A stretch of DNA of 64,000 bases from Staphylococcus pragensis (GTDB lineage Bacteria; Bacillota; Bacilli; Staphylococcales; Staphylococcaceae): the NCBI RefSeq assembly GCF_004785665.1, contig NZ_SRPJ01000002.1:248001-312000 (forward strand). The letters run 5' to 3'. The notes beneath the pieces were generated by a model. It was not told where the DNA came from. It made no database searches and was given only the letters and a program-made list of their open reading frames with translations. Made by a program: the position numbers and the translations under genes. Positions 1 through 8,622 of this stretch are shown piece after piece; positions within the stretch are counted from its first letter, which is position 1, and each line of letters begins with the position of its first letter.

Positions 1-580
1 TATTTCCAGGTTTAAGGTTATAATGCTTAATCATCAATTTTACTAATGGGCCACCAATTAAACCACCAAATACTAAACCGAGCGTAGCAGCAGCTAAAGC
101 AGCGGTTACTGCAGAATCAATATTGAAACTTTGTTCCAATGTTTGACCATAAGCCGCCGCATTGCCGTGTCCGCCTTCCATTGACATAGAACCAGCAGTT
201 AAGCCTAATAAAGGTTTAATATGGAGTAGCTTCGCCAGTGAAATACCGATAAAGTTCTGACAAATGGCTAAAACGGCACAACAACCGAAATAAATGAGTA
301 GCACTTTACCGCCAATTTTAAATAATTTAAATGATGCACCTAAACCAATGGTCGTAAAGAATACCATCATAAAGAAGTCTTGAATAAATTGTGCGTCGAG
401 TGTAATTTTTAAAATATTAAAAGTATCTAAGACTGCAACTAATATTGCGAATATTAAACCACCAATCACTGGTGCTGGTATACAGACTCTTTGTAAAAAG
501 GAAACGTGATTAACAATAAATTCGCCTAATAAATAAAGCAGACAAGCGAGACATAATGTTGTCACTGCATCTAATTCCAA
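1..580 (-). CDS. gltS: Sodium/glutamate symporter GltS, 3' part cut by the window edge
   Basis: Integral membrane permease of the ESS family, importing glutamate with sodium. The readable N-terminal 193 residues are hydrophobic helices with family segments such as PVIGGLIFAI, FFTTIGLGAS and the glycine-rich SMEGGHGNAAAYG. A TTG start is chosen because the strong purine run GGGGGGAA lies 8-9 bases upstream and the protein then starts MELDAVTTLCLA, the usual GltS N-terminus. The C-terminal half lies beyond base 1. A cre-like box upstream suggests catabolite control. Confidence 0.9.
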   Translation of the reverse strand, partial: MELDAVTTLCLACLLYLLGEFIVNHVSFLQRVCIPAPVIGGLIFAILVAVLDTFNILKITLDAQFIQDFFMMVFFTTIGLGASFKLFKIGGKVLLIYFGCCAVLAICQNFIGISLAKLLHIKPLLGLTAGSMSMEGGHGNAAAYGQTLEQSFNIDSAVTAALAAATLGLVFGGLIGGPLVKLMIKHYNLKPGN

Positions 581-622
581 TTTATATTCCCCCCTTTGTT
601 AATTTCGCACACTTATCAATAA

Positions 623-636
623 TGAAAGCGCTAAAA
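623..636. promoter_or_regulatory. cre-like box upstream of gltS
   Basis: TGAAAGCGCTAAAA matches the Gram-positive cre consensus TGWAANCGNTNWCA at 13 of 14 positions. It lies about 45 bases upstream of the gltS start, consistent with CcpA control. Site inferred from sequence only. Confidence 0.45.
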
Positions 637-799
637 TTATCCATATTAACCATTATACATACAAAAAATATATATTTCTAGAAAGCATAATATCTTTTTA
701 GTATATATAAAGGTTTGGAGTTATTTATATAAATGGAATTAATGTAACTTATATAATAATTTAAAGATTGCTTTTACTGACGTTAAATTCAGCAGGTCG

Positions 800-1408
800 T
801 TATTTCCAAGTTTCTTCTGGCATCACACATTCTGACTTACGTACGCGAGAGACATACGGATTCCCTTTGACTGTGTATCTTAAATGTTTGTGCGTCCATT
901 CGCCTTTATTAGGAATGCCAATTCTTGCACTTTCTTCAATTTCTCGTGGATATTTTCTGTTCTTTACATCAATTGATAAACGACATTCGTTAATAGTGGA
1001 ACCATCAATTGCACGAGGAATGTTAAATGCTTTCGTCCATTTTCCAGGTCCATTCGTCACTTCATATCCATTTTTATTGCGATTCTTAATCATCGCTTCA
1101 ATACCATCTTCCGGCTCAACAGCGCGAATCAATACACCTTCAGGTACGCCTTCCGTACGTGTCACTAAGTTAATTAATAAGTGCGTGTGCATGACGTGAC
1201 CATAAATTGTGCCTCCACGTTTATACAGTGATGTCACTTTAGGCGTTTGCTTGCCTCCAAATCCATGTGCAGCTCGATCATCAAAGCCTAAGTATGCTTC
1301 AGTTTCTACAATATAACCGCTATACGTTTGATTGTTATCTTGATAAATAATCTTAACGCCTAATAATGCTTTAGCAGTTTCTGTCGTTGGTTTAGATACG
1401 AAATCCAC
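800..1408 (-). CDS. 3-methyladenine DNA glycosylase (AAG/MPG family)
   Basis: Base-excision repair enzyme that removes alkylated purines from DNA. The 202 residues fit the bacterial Aag/MPG family length. Family motifs are clear: [10 protein letters not shown] near residue 33, [17 protein letters not shown] near 66, GVLIRAVEP near 91 and [10 protein letters not shown] near 119. Start is GTG, with AAGGAA six bases upstream. Monocistronic as far as can be seen; the leader holds a small hairpin followed by a T-run. Confidence 0.92.
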   Translation of the reverse strand: MDFVSKPTTETAKALLGVKIIYQDNNQTYSGYIVETEAYLGFDDRAAHGFGGKQTPKVTSLYKRGGTIYGHVMHTHLLINLVTRTEGVPEGVLIRAVEPEDGIEAMIKNRNKNGYEVTNGPGKWTKAFNIPRAIDGSTINECRLSIDVKNRKYPREIEESARIGIPNKGEWTHKHLRYTVKGNPYVSRVRKSECVMPEETWK

Positions 1409-1447
1409 AATTATTCCTTCTTTCTATCTTTTTGAAAATGAAAAATA

Positions 1448-1483
1448 AAAAATGCACTCCATCAAGATATAAGACTAGAGTGC
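1448..1483 (-). terminator. Short hairpin plus T-run in the glycosylase leader
   Basis: On the minus strand GCACTC pairs with GAGTGC (1478-1483 with 1454-1459) and is followed by six T. It lies between any plausible upstream promoter and the glycosylase start, so it could be a leader attenuator. The stem is only 6 bp with an 18-base loop. Confidence 0.3.
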
Positions 1484-1556
1484 TATGTTAATTATGTAGT
1501 AATATAGCAATTATAATTGAAGTGACAGAGAAATAACATTAATTAAAATCAAAAGC

Positions 1557-1602
1557 GTGACGTCACATATATTTGACAATTATTATGATAACTCGTTATG
1601 CT
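1557..1602 (+). promoter_or_regulatory. SigA-type promoter with adjacent palindrome for the XRE/membrane operon
   Basis: TTGACA at 1573-1578 and TATGCT at 1597-1602 are separated by 18 bases. The perfect 10-base palindrome GTGACGTCAC at 1557-1566 sits just upstream of the -35 box and is a candidate operator, possibly for the XRE regulator itself. Confidence 0.55.
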
Positions 1603-1637
1603 TTAAATAAATGGGAGTTTGAAAGAAGTGAGGGAAA

Positions 1638-1844
1638 GTGAATAACGTTAAGAAATATCGTGGAGTAAGTAAAATATCTCAATTAGAACTTGCGCGTTCA
1701 GTTGGGGTCTCACGTCAAACGATTAATATGATTGAGAACAATAAATATAATCCTTCATTGAAGTTATGTATTAATATCGCTAAGACATTAGGTGTAACAT
1801 TAGACGACTTATTCTGGGAGGGAGAAGATGACAGCGACGGATGA
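1638..1844 (+). CDS. Small XRE-family HTH regulator
   Basis: A 68-residue protein that is almost entirely a Cro/C1-type helix-turn-helix. ISQLELARSVGVSRQTINMIEN is the HTH core and LCINIAKTLGVTLDDLFW the typical C-terminal part of the domain. It resembles the short XRE regulators that pair with a membrane protein in Firmicutes. Start is GTG behind GTGAGGG. The 3' end overlaps the next gene by 17 bases, so the two are translated from one message; its target is unknown, but autoregulation is plausible given the palindrome at the promoter. Confidence 0.85.
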   Translation: MNNVKKYRGVSKISQLELARSVGVSRQTINMIENNKYNPSLKLCINIAKTLGVTLDDLFWEGEDDSDG

Positions 1845-2562
1845 AAGGATAGACGAACAACATCAAATAATTAAAGCTAAACATGGCATTATTAGTTTAA
1901 ACTTTCTAGGTGCGATTGTTTCTTTTGAGGCAATAAGCGATTTAGAAAGATCGTTTTTATCCCCATTATTGATTGGGAGTCTTTTCATTCTAATCGTAAT
2001 TGTGTGTAGGTTAACTATTCATAAAGAAACAGCGGATGATTTGTTTATCTATGTTAAAACACATGAAGAGAAAAGAAAACTAAATCGTCAATCCAAATTT
2101 AAACGTTTCTGGTTTTGGTTAACATGGATGCTTTTTGTGATATTTACAACTAATTTTATCGTACCAATGATATATAAAGGCCATATTAAATGGGAAATAA
2201 ACCCAATACTTCTTATTTTTCTTCCAATTTATTTTATTATTTTTATGCTAGAAAATGACAAACGTATTCAAATTACTGAACAATATGTCCCAAGCATTGA
2301 AGAAAGAGAAGCTAATCCTAAAGGAATTCTCAGACTTATTCCTAATTACCGATTTGCTGACGAGCAACAAAAACAAACGATTATTAATACATATGCATCA
2401 AATTATATTTGGATTATCATTTCTCTAACTATCATTGTGATAATTGATTGTGTTGTGGAATTATTTATGCATCATTTGCCTATTGGTTCAATTATTACAA
2501 TCTTATTTTTAATGATTTCAGGAATAATATTAGCAATTCAATTTTATCGTCTTAAAAAATAA
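1828..2562 (+). CDS. Multipass membrane protein paired with the XRE regulator
   Basis: A 244-residue protein with about six predicted membrane segments: near residues 20-35, 45-64, 92-112, 123-142, 191-211 and 218-238. A charged cytoplasmic stretch lies between segments two and three, and another between four and five. No enzymatic motif is visible. It resembles the DUF3169-type membrane proteins encoded next to small XRE regulators. The overlap with the upstream gene implies co-translation. Function unknown. Confidence 0.75.
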   Translation: MTATDERIDEQHQIIKAKHGIISLNFLGAIVSFEAISDLERSFLSPLLIGSLFILIVIVCRLTIHKETADDLFIYVKTHEEKRKLNRQSKFKRFWFWLTWMLFVIFTTNFIVPMIYKGHIKWEINPILLIFLPIYFIIFMLENDKRIQITEQYVPSIEEREANPKGILRLIPNYRFADEQQKQTIINTYASNYIWIIISLTIIVIIDCVVELFMHHLPIGSIITILFLMISGIILAIQFYRLKK

Positions 2563-2583
2563 TTTCGTTAAAAAATATAACAA

Positions 2584-2633
2584 GAAAACGCTATCTACAA
2601 AAAATATTTTATAGATAGCGTTTTCATTTTTTT
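2584..2633 (+). terminator. Intrinsic terminator after the XRE/membrane operon
   Basis: A perfect 13-bp stem (2584-2596 with 2613-2625) is followed by a T-run at 2627-2633. Confidence 0.85.
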
Positions 2634-2733
2634 ATTTATATAAAATGTATGGAATATTAATAAGAAAAGTGTAACAATATGTATGTGAAAAAGTCAGTGC
2701 TTAAAATTAATTAGATAAAGAGCGTTATGAGTT

Positions 2734-2765
2734 GATACAATACAACTAACAAAGTTCATTGTATC
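2734..2765 (+). promoter_or_regulatory. 8-bp inverted repeat directly before the ynfA ribosome-binding site
   Basis: GATACAAT (2734-2741) and ATTGTATC (2758-2765) are perfect complements separated by 16 bases, and the second arm abuts the GGAGG ribosome-binding site. It could be an operator or an mRNA hairpin affecting translation. Confidence 0.4.
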
Positions 2766-2778
2766 GGAGGATTTAGAA

Positions 2779-3105
2779 ATGCTTTATTCCATCTTTATCT
2801 TTTTATTAGCAGGTTTCTGTGAAATTGGTGGTGGCTATCTAATTTGGTTGTGGTTAAGGGAAGGGCAATCAAGTTGGTTGGGGTTAATAGGAGGTGCCGT
2901 ACTTATCATGTATGGTATCGTCGCTACATTTCAGTCATTTCCAACATTCGGGCGTGTTTATGCAGCTTATGGCGGTGTATTTATTGTCATGAGTATTGTA
3001 TGGGCATATGTTATTGATAAACAAGCGCCAGATAAATACGATTTAATTGGCGCATTAATTTGTATCGTAGGTGTACTTGTAATGATCTTACCGAGCAGAG
3101 CCTGA
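2779..3105 (+). CDS. ynfA: UPF0060 (YnfA-family) membrane protein
   Basis: A 108-residue four-helix membrane protein of the YnfA/UPF0060 family, a structural relative of small multidrug transporters. Diagnostic segments are [17 protein letters not shown] in helix one, [16 protein letters not shown] in the middle and [18 protein letters not shown] at the end. The substrate is not established for staphylococci. Its start has a clear GGAGG. It ends 29 bases before the aldose epimerase, so the two may share a transcript. Confidence 0.88.
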   Translation: MLYSIFIFLLAGFCEIGGGYLIWLWLREGQSSWLGLIGGAVLIMYGIVATFQSFPTFGRVYAAYGGVFIVMSIVWAYVIDKQAPDKYDLIGALICIVGVLVMILPSRA

Positions 3106-3134
3106 TTAAGCGTGTTAAGAGGGAGACGTAAGTA

Positions 3135-4154
3135 ATGAAAGTTGAAGTAGAGAATCAAAATCACGGTATTGACTTAATTAAAATTGACAACGAAGAAACG
3201 AACATTGTATTTACGAATTATGGTGCACGCATTGTATCTTGGAAATATCATGATAATAATATCGTGTTGGGCAATAGAGTTGAGGCGGATGAATTCTACC
3301 CCCAGAACCCTTATAACTTTGGAGCTACAATTGGACGATACGCAGGTCGTATAGGAAATGCATCATTTACATTAAATAATCAAACTTATCAGCTTGAAGC
3401 AAATAATGGACCGCATCAGCTTCATGGAGGTAGTAACGGTCTAGATAAACGTTTATTCGATTATGAAGTAATAGATAATATAACGAATGTAAAGATTATT
3501 TTTACTACGCAATTACTTTCTAAAGAAGATGGTTATCCAGGGGATATGACAATTAAAGTGACTCATACGTATGATATGGAACATAGATGGACGATTGAAT
3601 ACGAAGCTCAATCTAACGAAGATACCCTATTTAATCCAACCAATCATGTTTACTTTAACTTAAATAGAGATAACAACGTCATAGATAATCATAAACTTAC
3701 AAGTAGCAAATTGAATATGTATCCAATCGACGATACCCATTTAATTTCAAATCATCAAACGATTGATTTAATAGATATTTTCAAGAGTGATAGTATTTAT
3801 TTTAAAGATATTTTTTCATCTGATCATCCATTAATTACTGAACAGATTCAAGCTAACAATGGGTTAGATCATCCTTTTGAAATTGGCAATCAACAATTTC
3901 TTATTGAAAATAACGAATTTGCATTAGATGTTAAAACGACAATGCCTAACATGGTTATTTTTACTTTTAATCATACGTCAGATTGGAAAAGTGATTTCAA
4001 TATTTATAAAGCACATTCAGGTGTAGCGTTAGAAACACAATTTTTACCTAATGACATTAATATGGATAAAGCACAAGCGAAATCCATCTTAAAGGCAAAT
4101 GAGAAGTTTTATTCAAAAACGATTTATCATATTGCTGAAAAGAAAGAACAATAA
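3135..4154 (+). CDS. galM: Aldose 1-epimerase (mutarotase)
   Basis: Cytoplasmic enzyme interconverting the anomers of galactose/glucose-type sugars. At 339 residues it is full length for the family. Visible motifs are GATIGRYAGRI near residue 64, the histidine segment GPHQLHGG near 92, the catalytic-histidine segment NPTNHVYFNLN near 168 and the catalytic glutamate in ALETQFLPN near 300. No other galactose-pathway gene is adjacent. It follows ynfA by 29 bases and ends at a strong terminator shared with the convergent MOSC gene. Confidence 0.92.
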   Translation: MKVEVENQNHGIDLIKIDNEETNIVFTNYGARIVSWKYHDNNIVLGNRVEADEFYPQNPYNFGATIGRYAGRIGNASFTLNNQTYQLEANNGPHQLHGGSNGLDKRLFDYEVIDNITNVKIIFTTQLLSKEDGYPGDMTIKVTHTYDMEHRWTIEYEAQSNEDTLFNPTNHVYFNLNRDNNVIDNHKLTSSKLNMYPIDDTHLISNHQTIDLIDIFKSDSIYFKDIFSSDHPLITEQIQANNGLDHPFEIGNQQFLIENNEFALDVKTTMPNMVIFTFNHTSDWKSDFNIYKAHSGVALETQFLPNDINMDKAQAKSILKANEKFYSKTIYHIAEKKEQ

Positions 4155-4159
4155 AACAG

Positions 4160-4219
4160 AAACTCTGACTAGTTAGGAATGAGACATTCATTCTCATTTA
4201 ACTAATCAGAGTTTTTTTA
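4160..4219. terminator. Bidirectional terminator between galM and the MOSC gene
   Basis: A 16-bp stem with one G-T pair (4160-4175 with 4199-4214) has a T-run on the plus side and an A-run at the opposite end, serving both convergent genes. Confidence 0.85.
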
Positions 4220-4879
4220 TTTGTGTCTTTTAAGCGCCACGTTACGCATTTTTTCTAACTTTTCAATTCGATGAGGTGATAAATATGGGTTTTGAAGTGC
4301 ATAGTTTAAGCGTTCTAAATTTTTACGATCATTATAATAAATATCATTAAGCTCTTGGACAGACAATCGTGTATCAGCATTGGCCAATTGAAGTAATTCT
4401 AGATTATCATCCGCCTTAACAAAGCCTTCTTTAATGACTCTAAAGTAAAAACCTGTCTTTCCAGATGCAGACATTCGTTTAACCAAATCTGGTATGCCAT
4501 ATTTAGTTTGAATCTTCCAACAAGGTTCACGTATTTCTGACACTTCTATTATCGCTTCACCTAAACGGTATTGATTGCCAAAGTACACCTCAGACTCGTC
4601 TAAATCTTCTATTGTAAGATTTTCACCGAACATCGCATATTCAGGTAAGTGCGGGAGGTCTTCTTTATACATAGCATAGTTTGCTTTACTAAAGCTACAC
4701 ACTGCTTTATGAGGGCCACCGTGATCTTTATACGCTTGTTCATCCTCAACAAATCCTAATGTAGATAACCACATTTTTCCTGAAAATGGGACTTTATTTA
4801 AAGCAGAAAGCATTTGACGCTTTTGCCCATAGTCTAATTCTTCAATCTTTCCAGTAGAAATCGCATAGATAGGAATCAT
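4217..4879 (-). CDS. MOSC-domain protein (YiiM-like)
   Basis: A 220-residue protein with an N-terminal MOSC domain, the fold thought to handle molybdenum cofactor or sulfur transfer to substrates, and a C-terminal helical 3-alpha region. The conserved cysteine sits in REPCWKIQTKYG; GGPHKAVC and MFGENLTIEDL are other family segments. The open frame reaches further upstream, but the ATG at 4879 has AGGAGTG seven bases before it, so it is the likely start. The window also encodes complete Moco synthesis, although not adjacently. Confidence 0.85.
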   Translation of the reverse strand: MIPIYAISTGKIEELDYGQKRQMLSALNKVPFSGKMWLSTLGFVEDEQAYKDHGGPHKAVCSFSKANYAMYKEDLPHLPEYAMFGENLTIEDLDESEVYFGNQYRLGEAIIEVSEIREPCWKIQTKYGIPDLVKRMSASGKTGFYFRVIKEGFVKADDNLELLQLANADTRLSVQELNDIYYNDRKNLERLNYALQNPYLSPHRIEKLEKMRNVALKRHK

Positions 4880-5036
4880 ATATGTCACTCCTAACACTGT
4901 TTTAAGCAAAAGTTTACTATATTTTATTTGAAAAGATAAGGGATAATCAATAATAAATCTCTACAAGTGCTATATATTTCTTATTATGTCATGTAAAATA
5001 ATAAGTAAGTAAACATGTAAAGGGGTCTCAGTAAAC

Positions 5037-5723
5037 ATGAAAGATTCGCAAGAGCTTAAACGAATGACAGTTGATGATGCTGTTGCTCAAATTACAGATA
5101 ACATGATTTTAGGCATCGGAACTGGAAGTACCATTGAATTATTGATTCCTAAAATTGCAGAACGTATAAAAGAGGAACAACTCAATATTACAGGTGTTTG
5201 TACATCTAATAAAAGTGAATATCTTGCTAAACAATTAAATATAAATATTGTAGATATTAACGATGTTTCCTATGTAGATTTAGCGATTGATGGGGCAGAT
5301 GAAGTAGATCCTCAACTTAACTTAGTAAAAGGTGGCGGAGGAGCGCTATTCAGAGAAAAAGTCATCGATGAAATGGCTGAGCGTTTTGTTGTCTTAGTCG
5401 ATGAAGGGAAAATGGTAGATTACTTAGGTGAAAACTTTAAATTACCAATTGAAGTAGATAAATTTAATTGGTTACATACTACTAAAAAGATTGAATCATA
5501 TGGCAATATCCAAACTGAACGCCGCATGAATGGTGATATCCCATTTATTACCGATAATGGTAATTATATTATCGATTGTCAATTAAATGAAAAAATAGAC
5601 CCTTATCAATTCCATGAATTCCTTATTCATTTAACAGGTGTCCTTGAAACAGGTTATTTCTTAGACATCACAGACCAAGTCATTGTAGGGACACAACAAG
5701 GCGTACAAATCATTAATAAATAA
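5037..5723 (+). CDS. rpiA: Ribose-5-phosphate isomerase A
   Basis: Pentose-phosphate pathway enzyme interconverting ribose 5-phosphate and ribulose 5-phosphate. The 228 residues match the RpiA family. Visible are the phosphate-binding GIGTGSTIE near residue 27, the catalytic DGADEVD near 84 and VKGGGGALFREK near 96. Start ATG follows AAAGGGG. It is monocistronic, ending at its own terminator. Confidence 0.97.
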   Translation: MKDSQELKRMTVDDAVAQITDNMILGIGTGSTIELLIPKIAERIKEEQLNITGVCTSNKSEYLAKQLNINIVDINDVSYVDLAIDGADEVDPQLNLVKGGGGALFREKVIDEMAERFVVLVDEGKMVDYLGENFKLPIEVDKFNWLHTTKKIESYGNIQTERRMNGDIPFITDNGNYIIDCQLNEKIDPYQFHEFLIHLTGVLETGYFLDITDQVIVGTQQGVQIINK

Positions 5724-5738
5724 CAAATAGTAAGGTAA

Positions 5739-5802
5739 TAAGACATTTCATTAATAAAGTTAATTCTTCTATATTAACTCGTATGAAGTGTCTTATTTTT
5801 TT
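5739..5802 (+). terminator. rpiA terminator
   Basis: ATAAGACATTTCAT near 5738 pairs imperfectly with ATGAAGTGTCTTAT (5783-5796), followed by a T-run. Confidence 0.7.
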
Positions 5803-5836
5803 ATCTAACATTAGATAATTAGAACTACATAGATAT

Positions 5837-5869
5837 AAAAAAACCACTTCATAGCGAATAATGAAGTGG
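5837..5869 (-). terminator. lyrA terminator
   Basis: On the minus strand CCACTTCAT (5869-5861) pairs with ATGAAGTGG (5852-5844) and is followed by seven T (5843-5837). Confidence 0.85.
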
Positions 5870-5886
5870 CTTTAATAATACACGAT

Positions 5887-6930
5887 TTACTTGTTTTTAG
5901 TGCTGTCAATTTGATCTTTAGCATTATCTACTACTGATGAACGTCTATCATTTTCATAAGAAGCACTTTCTTTTAAATCATCTTTAACTCGTGACGCACT
6001 GTCAGTCGAATTTGTTGTTCTCTTAGCGCCAGACAAATGATTCTTCTTATTCTGATGTGTAACTGAGCCTTCATCTTCAGAAGTAGAGTTATCATCGTCG
6101 TCCATATGATCTAAGTAGTTATTAGGTTCAACTTCATCTAAAGATTGGTTCGTGTTTCTATAGAAAATGAAGTGAACAATTAAACTTAATAAGTAAAAGA
6201 CAACCGCTACGATTGTTGTACTTAAAGCAATTACTTTCATTGAGAAAACATCACCAAGTTCTTCACTAAATAAGAACACTTGCGCAAATGTCATCGCTGC
6301 ATGGAAGATAACCGCGATATAAATTGTACGGCCTCGCGTAGCACGAATCAGTTCACCAATAATCATAGAGAACATAAATGTGTAAAGGAAATGGTAAGCA
6401 GCGTATTCAGTACCATAAGTCGTATTCGCTGTCCATACAGAATACATTAAACCAACGATAATAGAAGCGAAAAATGTATTCACTTTAGTTTCTGTAATAT
6501 TTTGAATGTAAGAACGGAAACCAAATTCAGCGAATAACGCCATAAGAATATGTCCAATTATAATAGTAAATACTGAAACTGATAAATCAGAAGATTGAAG
6601 TAAGATGAAACTGTCTGCAAATGCATTAAAGCTGAACATACCAATAATGAAAATAATTAGAGGTAAAATTAATGCAAGTAACATACGTTCCACTACTCTG
6701 ATATCAATTGATAACTTCAAACCAGCAAGTTGTACTGGTTTATTTTTAAATGCCACAATACAAATGACTGCGGCTATAGCTGGTGCTATATTTTTAATAT
6801 CAAAAACGAAACGTTTAATACCGATTGTAGCTTGAAAATCTCGTAGGATAATGGATAGCGTCATTATTACAACGAAAAACACGAAGATTGTTAACGCCCA
6901 TTGAAATCCTGAAATACGATTAGTCTTCAT
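5887..6930 (-). CDS. lyrA: LyrA/SpdC, Abi-domain membrane protein of cell-envelope control
   Basis: A 347-residue homologue of staphylococcal LyrA (SpdC), an eight-helix CPBP/Abi-domain membrane protein linked to lysostaphin susceptibility, surface display and WalKR-dependent signalling in S. aureus. The N-terminal 250 residues hold the helices; the last 100 are hydrophilic and acidic/serine-rich, including [11 protein letters not shown] and ENDRRSSVV near the end. The CPBP protease motif EExxxR is reduced to AEFGFR, so protease activity is unlikely. The C-terminal tail seems shorter than the roughly 420-residue S. aureus protein I recall. Start ATG follows GGAGG. Confidence 0.88.
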   Translation of the reverse strand: MKTNRISGFQWALTIFVFFVVIMTLSIILRDFQATIGIKRFVFDIKNIAPAIAAVICIVAFKNKPVQLAGLKLSIDIRVVERMLLALILPLIIFIIGMFSFNAFADSFILLQSSDLSVSVFTIIIGHILMALFAEFGFRSYIQNITETKVNTFFASIIVGLMYSVWTANTTYGTEYAAYHFLYTFMFSMIIGELIRATRGRTIYIAVIFHAAMTFAQVFLFSEELGDVFSMKVIALSTTIVAVVFYLLSLIVHFIFYRNTNQSLDEVEPNNYLDHMDDDDNSTSEDEGSVTHQNKKNHLSGAKRTTNSTDSASRVKDDLKESASYENDRRSSVVDNAKDQIDSTKNK

Positions 6931-7187
6931 TTATGTAACCTCCATTAGGGTAACCGTATAAACTCTTTCTTTAATATTATACATATTACTTGGGTATAAA
7001 TAAATTGTCCATTTCAAATATCATTAAAATGTAATAGTCTTGAATTATTTTTATCTTATTGAAAACAATTTTTAATGTCTTAAAATGATTAGAATTGGGT
7101 ATCAAACAAATACAAGGCGATAATGACATGATTGAATTAAATAATGTATGATTTAAATATAATATTTATTTTTTAGGGGGCAGCTTA

Positions 7188-8123
7188 ATGTATACACAAG
7201 GTAATCCAAAACTATGGACAGGTAGAATTGATAGTGAAACTGATCCAAAACAGTTTAGACATTTTCAAACAGTAAAATTTGCTAATTTAGAAAAAATGGA
7301 TACGAACGAAGATAAATCGGGTGTAGGTTTATTAGGTTATGCTGTAGATAAAGGCGTTGAACTGAATAAAGGACGAGTGGGTGCTAAAAAGGGCCCGGAT
7401 GCAGTAAAACGAGAATTTGCTAAATTGCCTGATTTAAGCGAATGTGAAGCATTAATTGATTATGGAAATGTCGAATATGAAGATGGTGAACTAAGTGAAA
7501 CGCAACAGGAGATGGCTAAATTATCAGCTCAAGTGATTAAAAACCACAATCAAACCTTCTTAATTGGGGGAGGACATGATATAGCGTATGCGCAATATTT
7601 GGCTACAAGAGAAGTTTATCCTGATGCGTCTATTGGCATTATTAATATTGATGCACACTTTGATACACGTCCAGATGAGACACCAACTTCAGGTACGATG
7701 TTTAGACAAATTTTAGAGGAAGATGAACATGCGGATTACTTAGTGCTTGGATTAGCTCAAGGTGGTAATACACGAGCGTTATATGATTATGCTGATGAAA
7801 AAGGAATTATTTATGTCTATGCAGATGAACTCTTACATCAAGTTTCCCCAACGATTAAAGATAAAATTGAACGCTTTATGCATGACCATGATACAATTAT
7901 GTTTACTATTTGTATGGATGTTATTGATAGTGCCTTTGCTCCTGGTGTGAGTTCGCCAAGCGTCTTAGGTTTATATCCACATTCAGTATTTGATATAGGT
8001 AAACGTGTGATTTTAAGTGAGAAAGTTTCTTCTATTAGTATTGCAGAAACTAATCCAGATTATGATGTAGATGATCGTACATCAAGATTAGCTGCTAATT
8101 TAATTCATCACTTTCTTGTGTAA
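7188..8123 (+). CDS. hutG: Formimidoylglutamase
   Basis: Last step of histidine degradation: hydrolyses N-formimidoyl-L-glutamate to glutamate and formamide. Belongs to the arginase/ureohydrolase fold; the 311 residues are full length. Metal-site motifs are GGGHDIAYAQY near residue 127, NIDAHFDTR near 153 and MDVIDSAFAPG near 243. In the last motif the first aspartate of the usual ureohydrolase DxD is a cysteine, which I recall in other staphylococcal HutG. No other hut gene is adjacent. Confidence 0.92.
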   Translation: MYTQGNPKLWTGRIDSETDPKQFRHFQTVKFANLEKMDTNEDKSGVGLLGYAVDKGVELNKGRVGAKKGPDAVKREFAKLPDLSECEALIDYGNVEYEDGELSETQQEMAKLSAQVIKNHNQTFLIGGGHDIAYAQYLATREVYPDASIGIINIDAHFDTRPDETPTSGTMFRQILEEDEHADYLVLGLAQGGNTRALYDYADEKGIIYVYADELLHQVSPTIKDKIERFMHDHDTIMFTICMDVIDSAFAPGVSSPSVLGLYPHSVFDIGKRVILSEKVSSISIAETNPDYDVDDRTSRLAANLIHHFLV

Positions 8124-8135
8124 GGAATTATTTGA

Positions 8136-8450
8136 AATTCTTAGATGAACATTTACTCATTCTGTTGTGATGCTTGCCTAGGGGGATAAGTCGAGCCTTG
8201 GTCTTGTAAAGTAGTTCTTAGATGAATGTTACTCATTTTGTTGCGACGCTTGCCTAGGGGGCTGGGTCGAGTCTTGGTCTCGACACTCATCCTGCTCCCT
8301 CAGGCGTCACTCAACTACGTTTCGTTATCTATCTTAGAACGCCTTACACAAGTGCACACGCACTAGTGTTCAATATAAAAAACACCAAGAGTCACGCAAC
8401 GCCATTCGTAGTTCATCTTAGAACTACTTACTTAAGTGTTTGAACACTTA
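8136..8450. repeat. Nested dispersed repeat with terminal inverted repeats (family 1, copies A1/A2/A3)
   Basis: A complete 142-base unit (8206-8347) begins GTAAAGTAGTTCTTAGAT and ends ATCTTAGAACGCCTTAC, an imperfect terminal inverted repeat, with an internal dyad pairing CCTAGGGGGC with GCTCCCTCAGG. A left-half copy precedes it (from about 8136, TTCTTAGATGAAC) and a right-half copy follows (about 8388-8450, ending ATCTTAGAACTACTTAC), so the complete unit appears inserted into an older one. The same element recurs at 16850-16993. It carries no open frame. Confidence 0.7.
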
Positions 8451-8513
8451 GGTTTATTAAAATTATTGCTTTTAATAATTCTCATAACTAAATAATTTAT
8501 TATATTAAATTTC

Positions 8514-8544
8514 AGTCGCTCTTATGTGGAAGAGTGGCTTTTTT
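8514..8544 (+). terminator. Terminator downstream of the hutG repeat region
   Basis: AGTCGCTCTT (8514-8523) pairs with AAGAGTGGCT (8530-8539), two G-T pairs, followed by six T. It is the first good terminator after hutG, 390 bases beyond its stop, so the repeats may have separated hutG from its terminator. Confidence 0.65.
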
Positions 8545-8622
8545 AATACGAAATAAATATAAATGTTAATTGTGAGAAAAATTTGACAATTGTGATACCA
8601 TAAAGATAAAGGGGGAAGCGCT

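Noticed and set aside
768-1199. Plus-strand open frame of 143 codons
   Set aside because: Antisense shadow of the 3-methyladenine glycosylase, which has clear family motifs.
8124-8480. CRISPR array at the repeats after hutG
   Set aside because: Repeat units are long, imperfect, palindromic and irregularly spaced, with no short regular repeats or unique spacers.
8583-8611. TTGACA at 8583 as promoter for the SulP gene
   Set aside because: No acceptable -10 box at 16-18 bases; the position 17 bases on (ATAAAG) is poor and would start transcription inside the ribosome-binding site.
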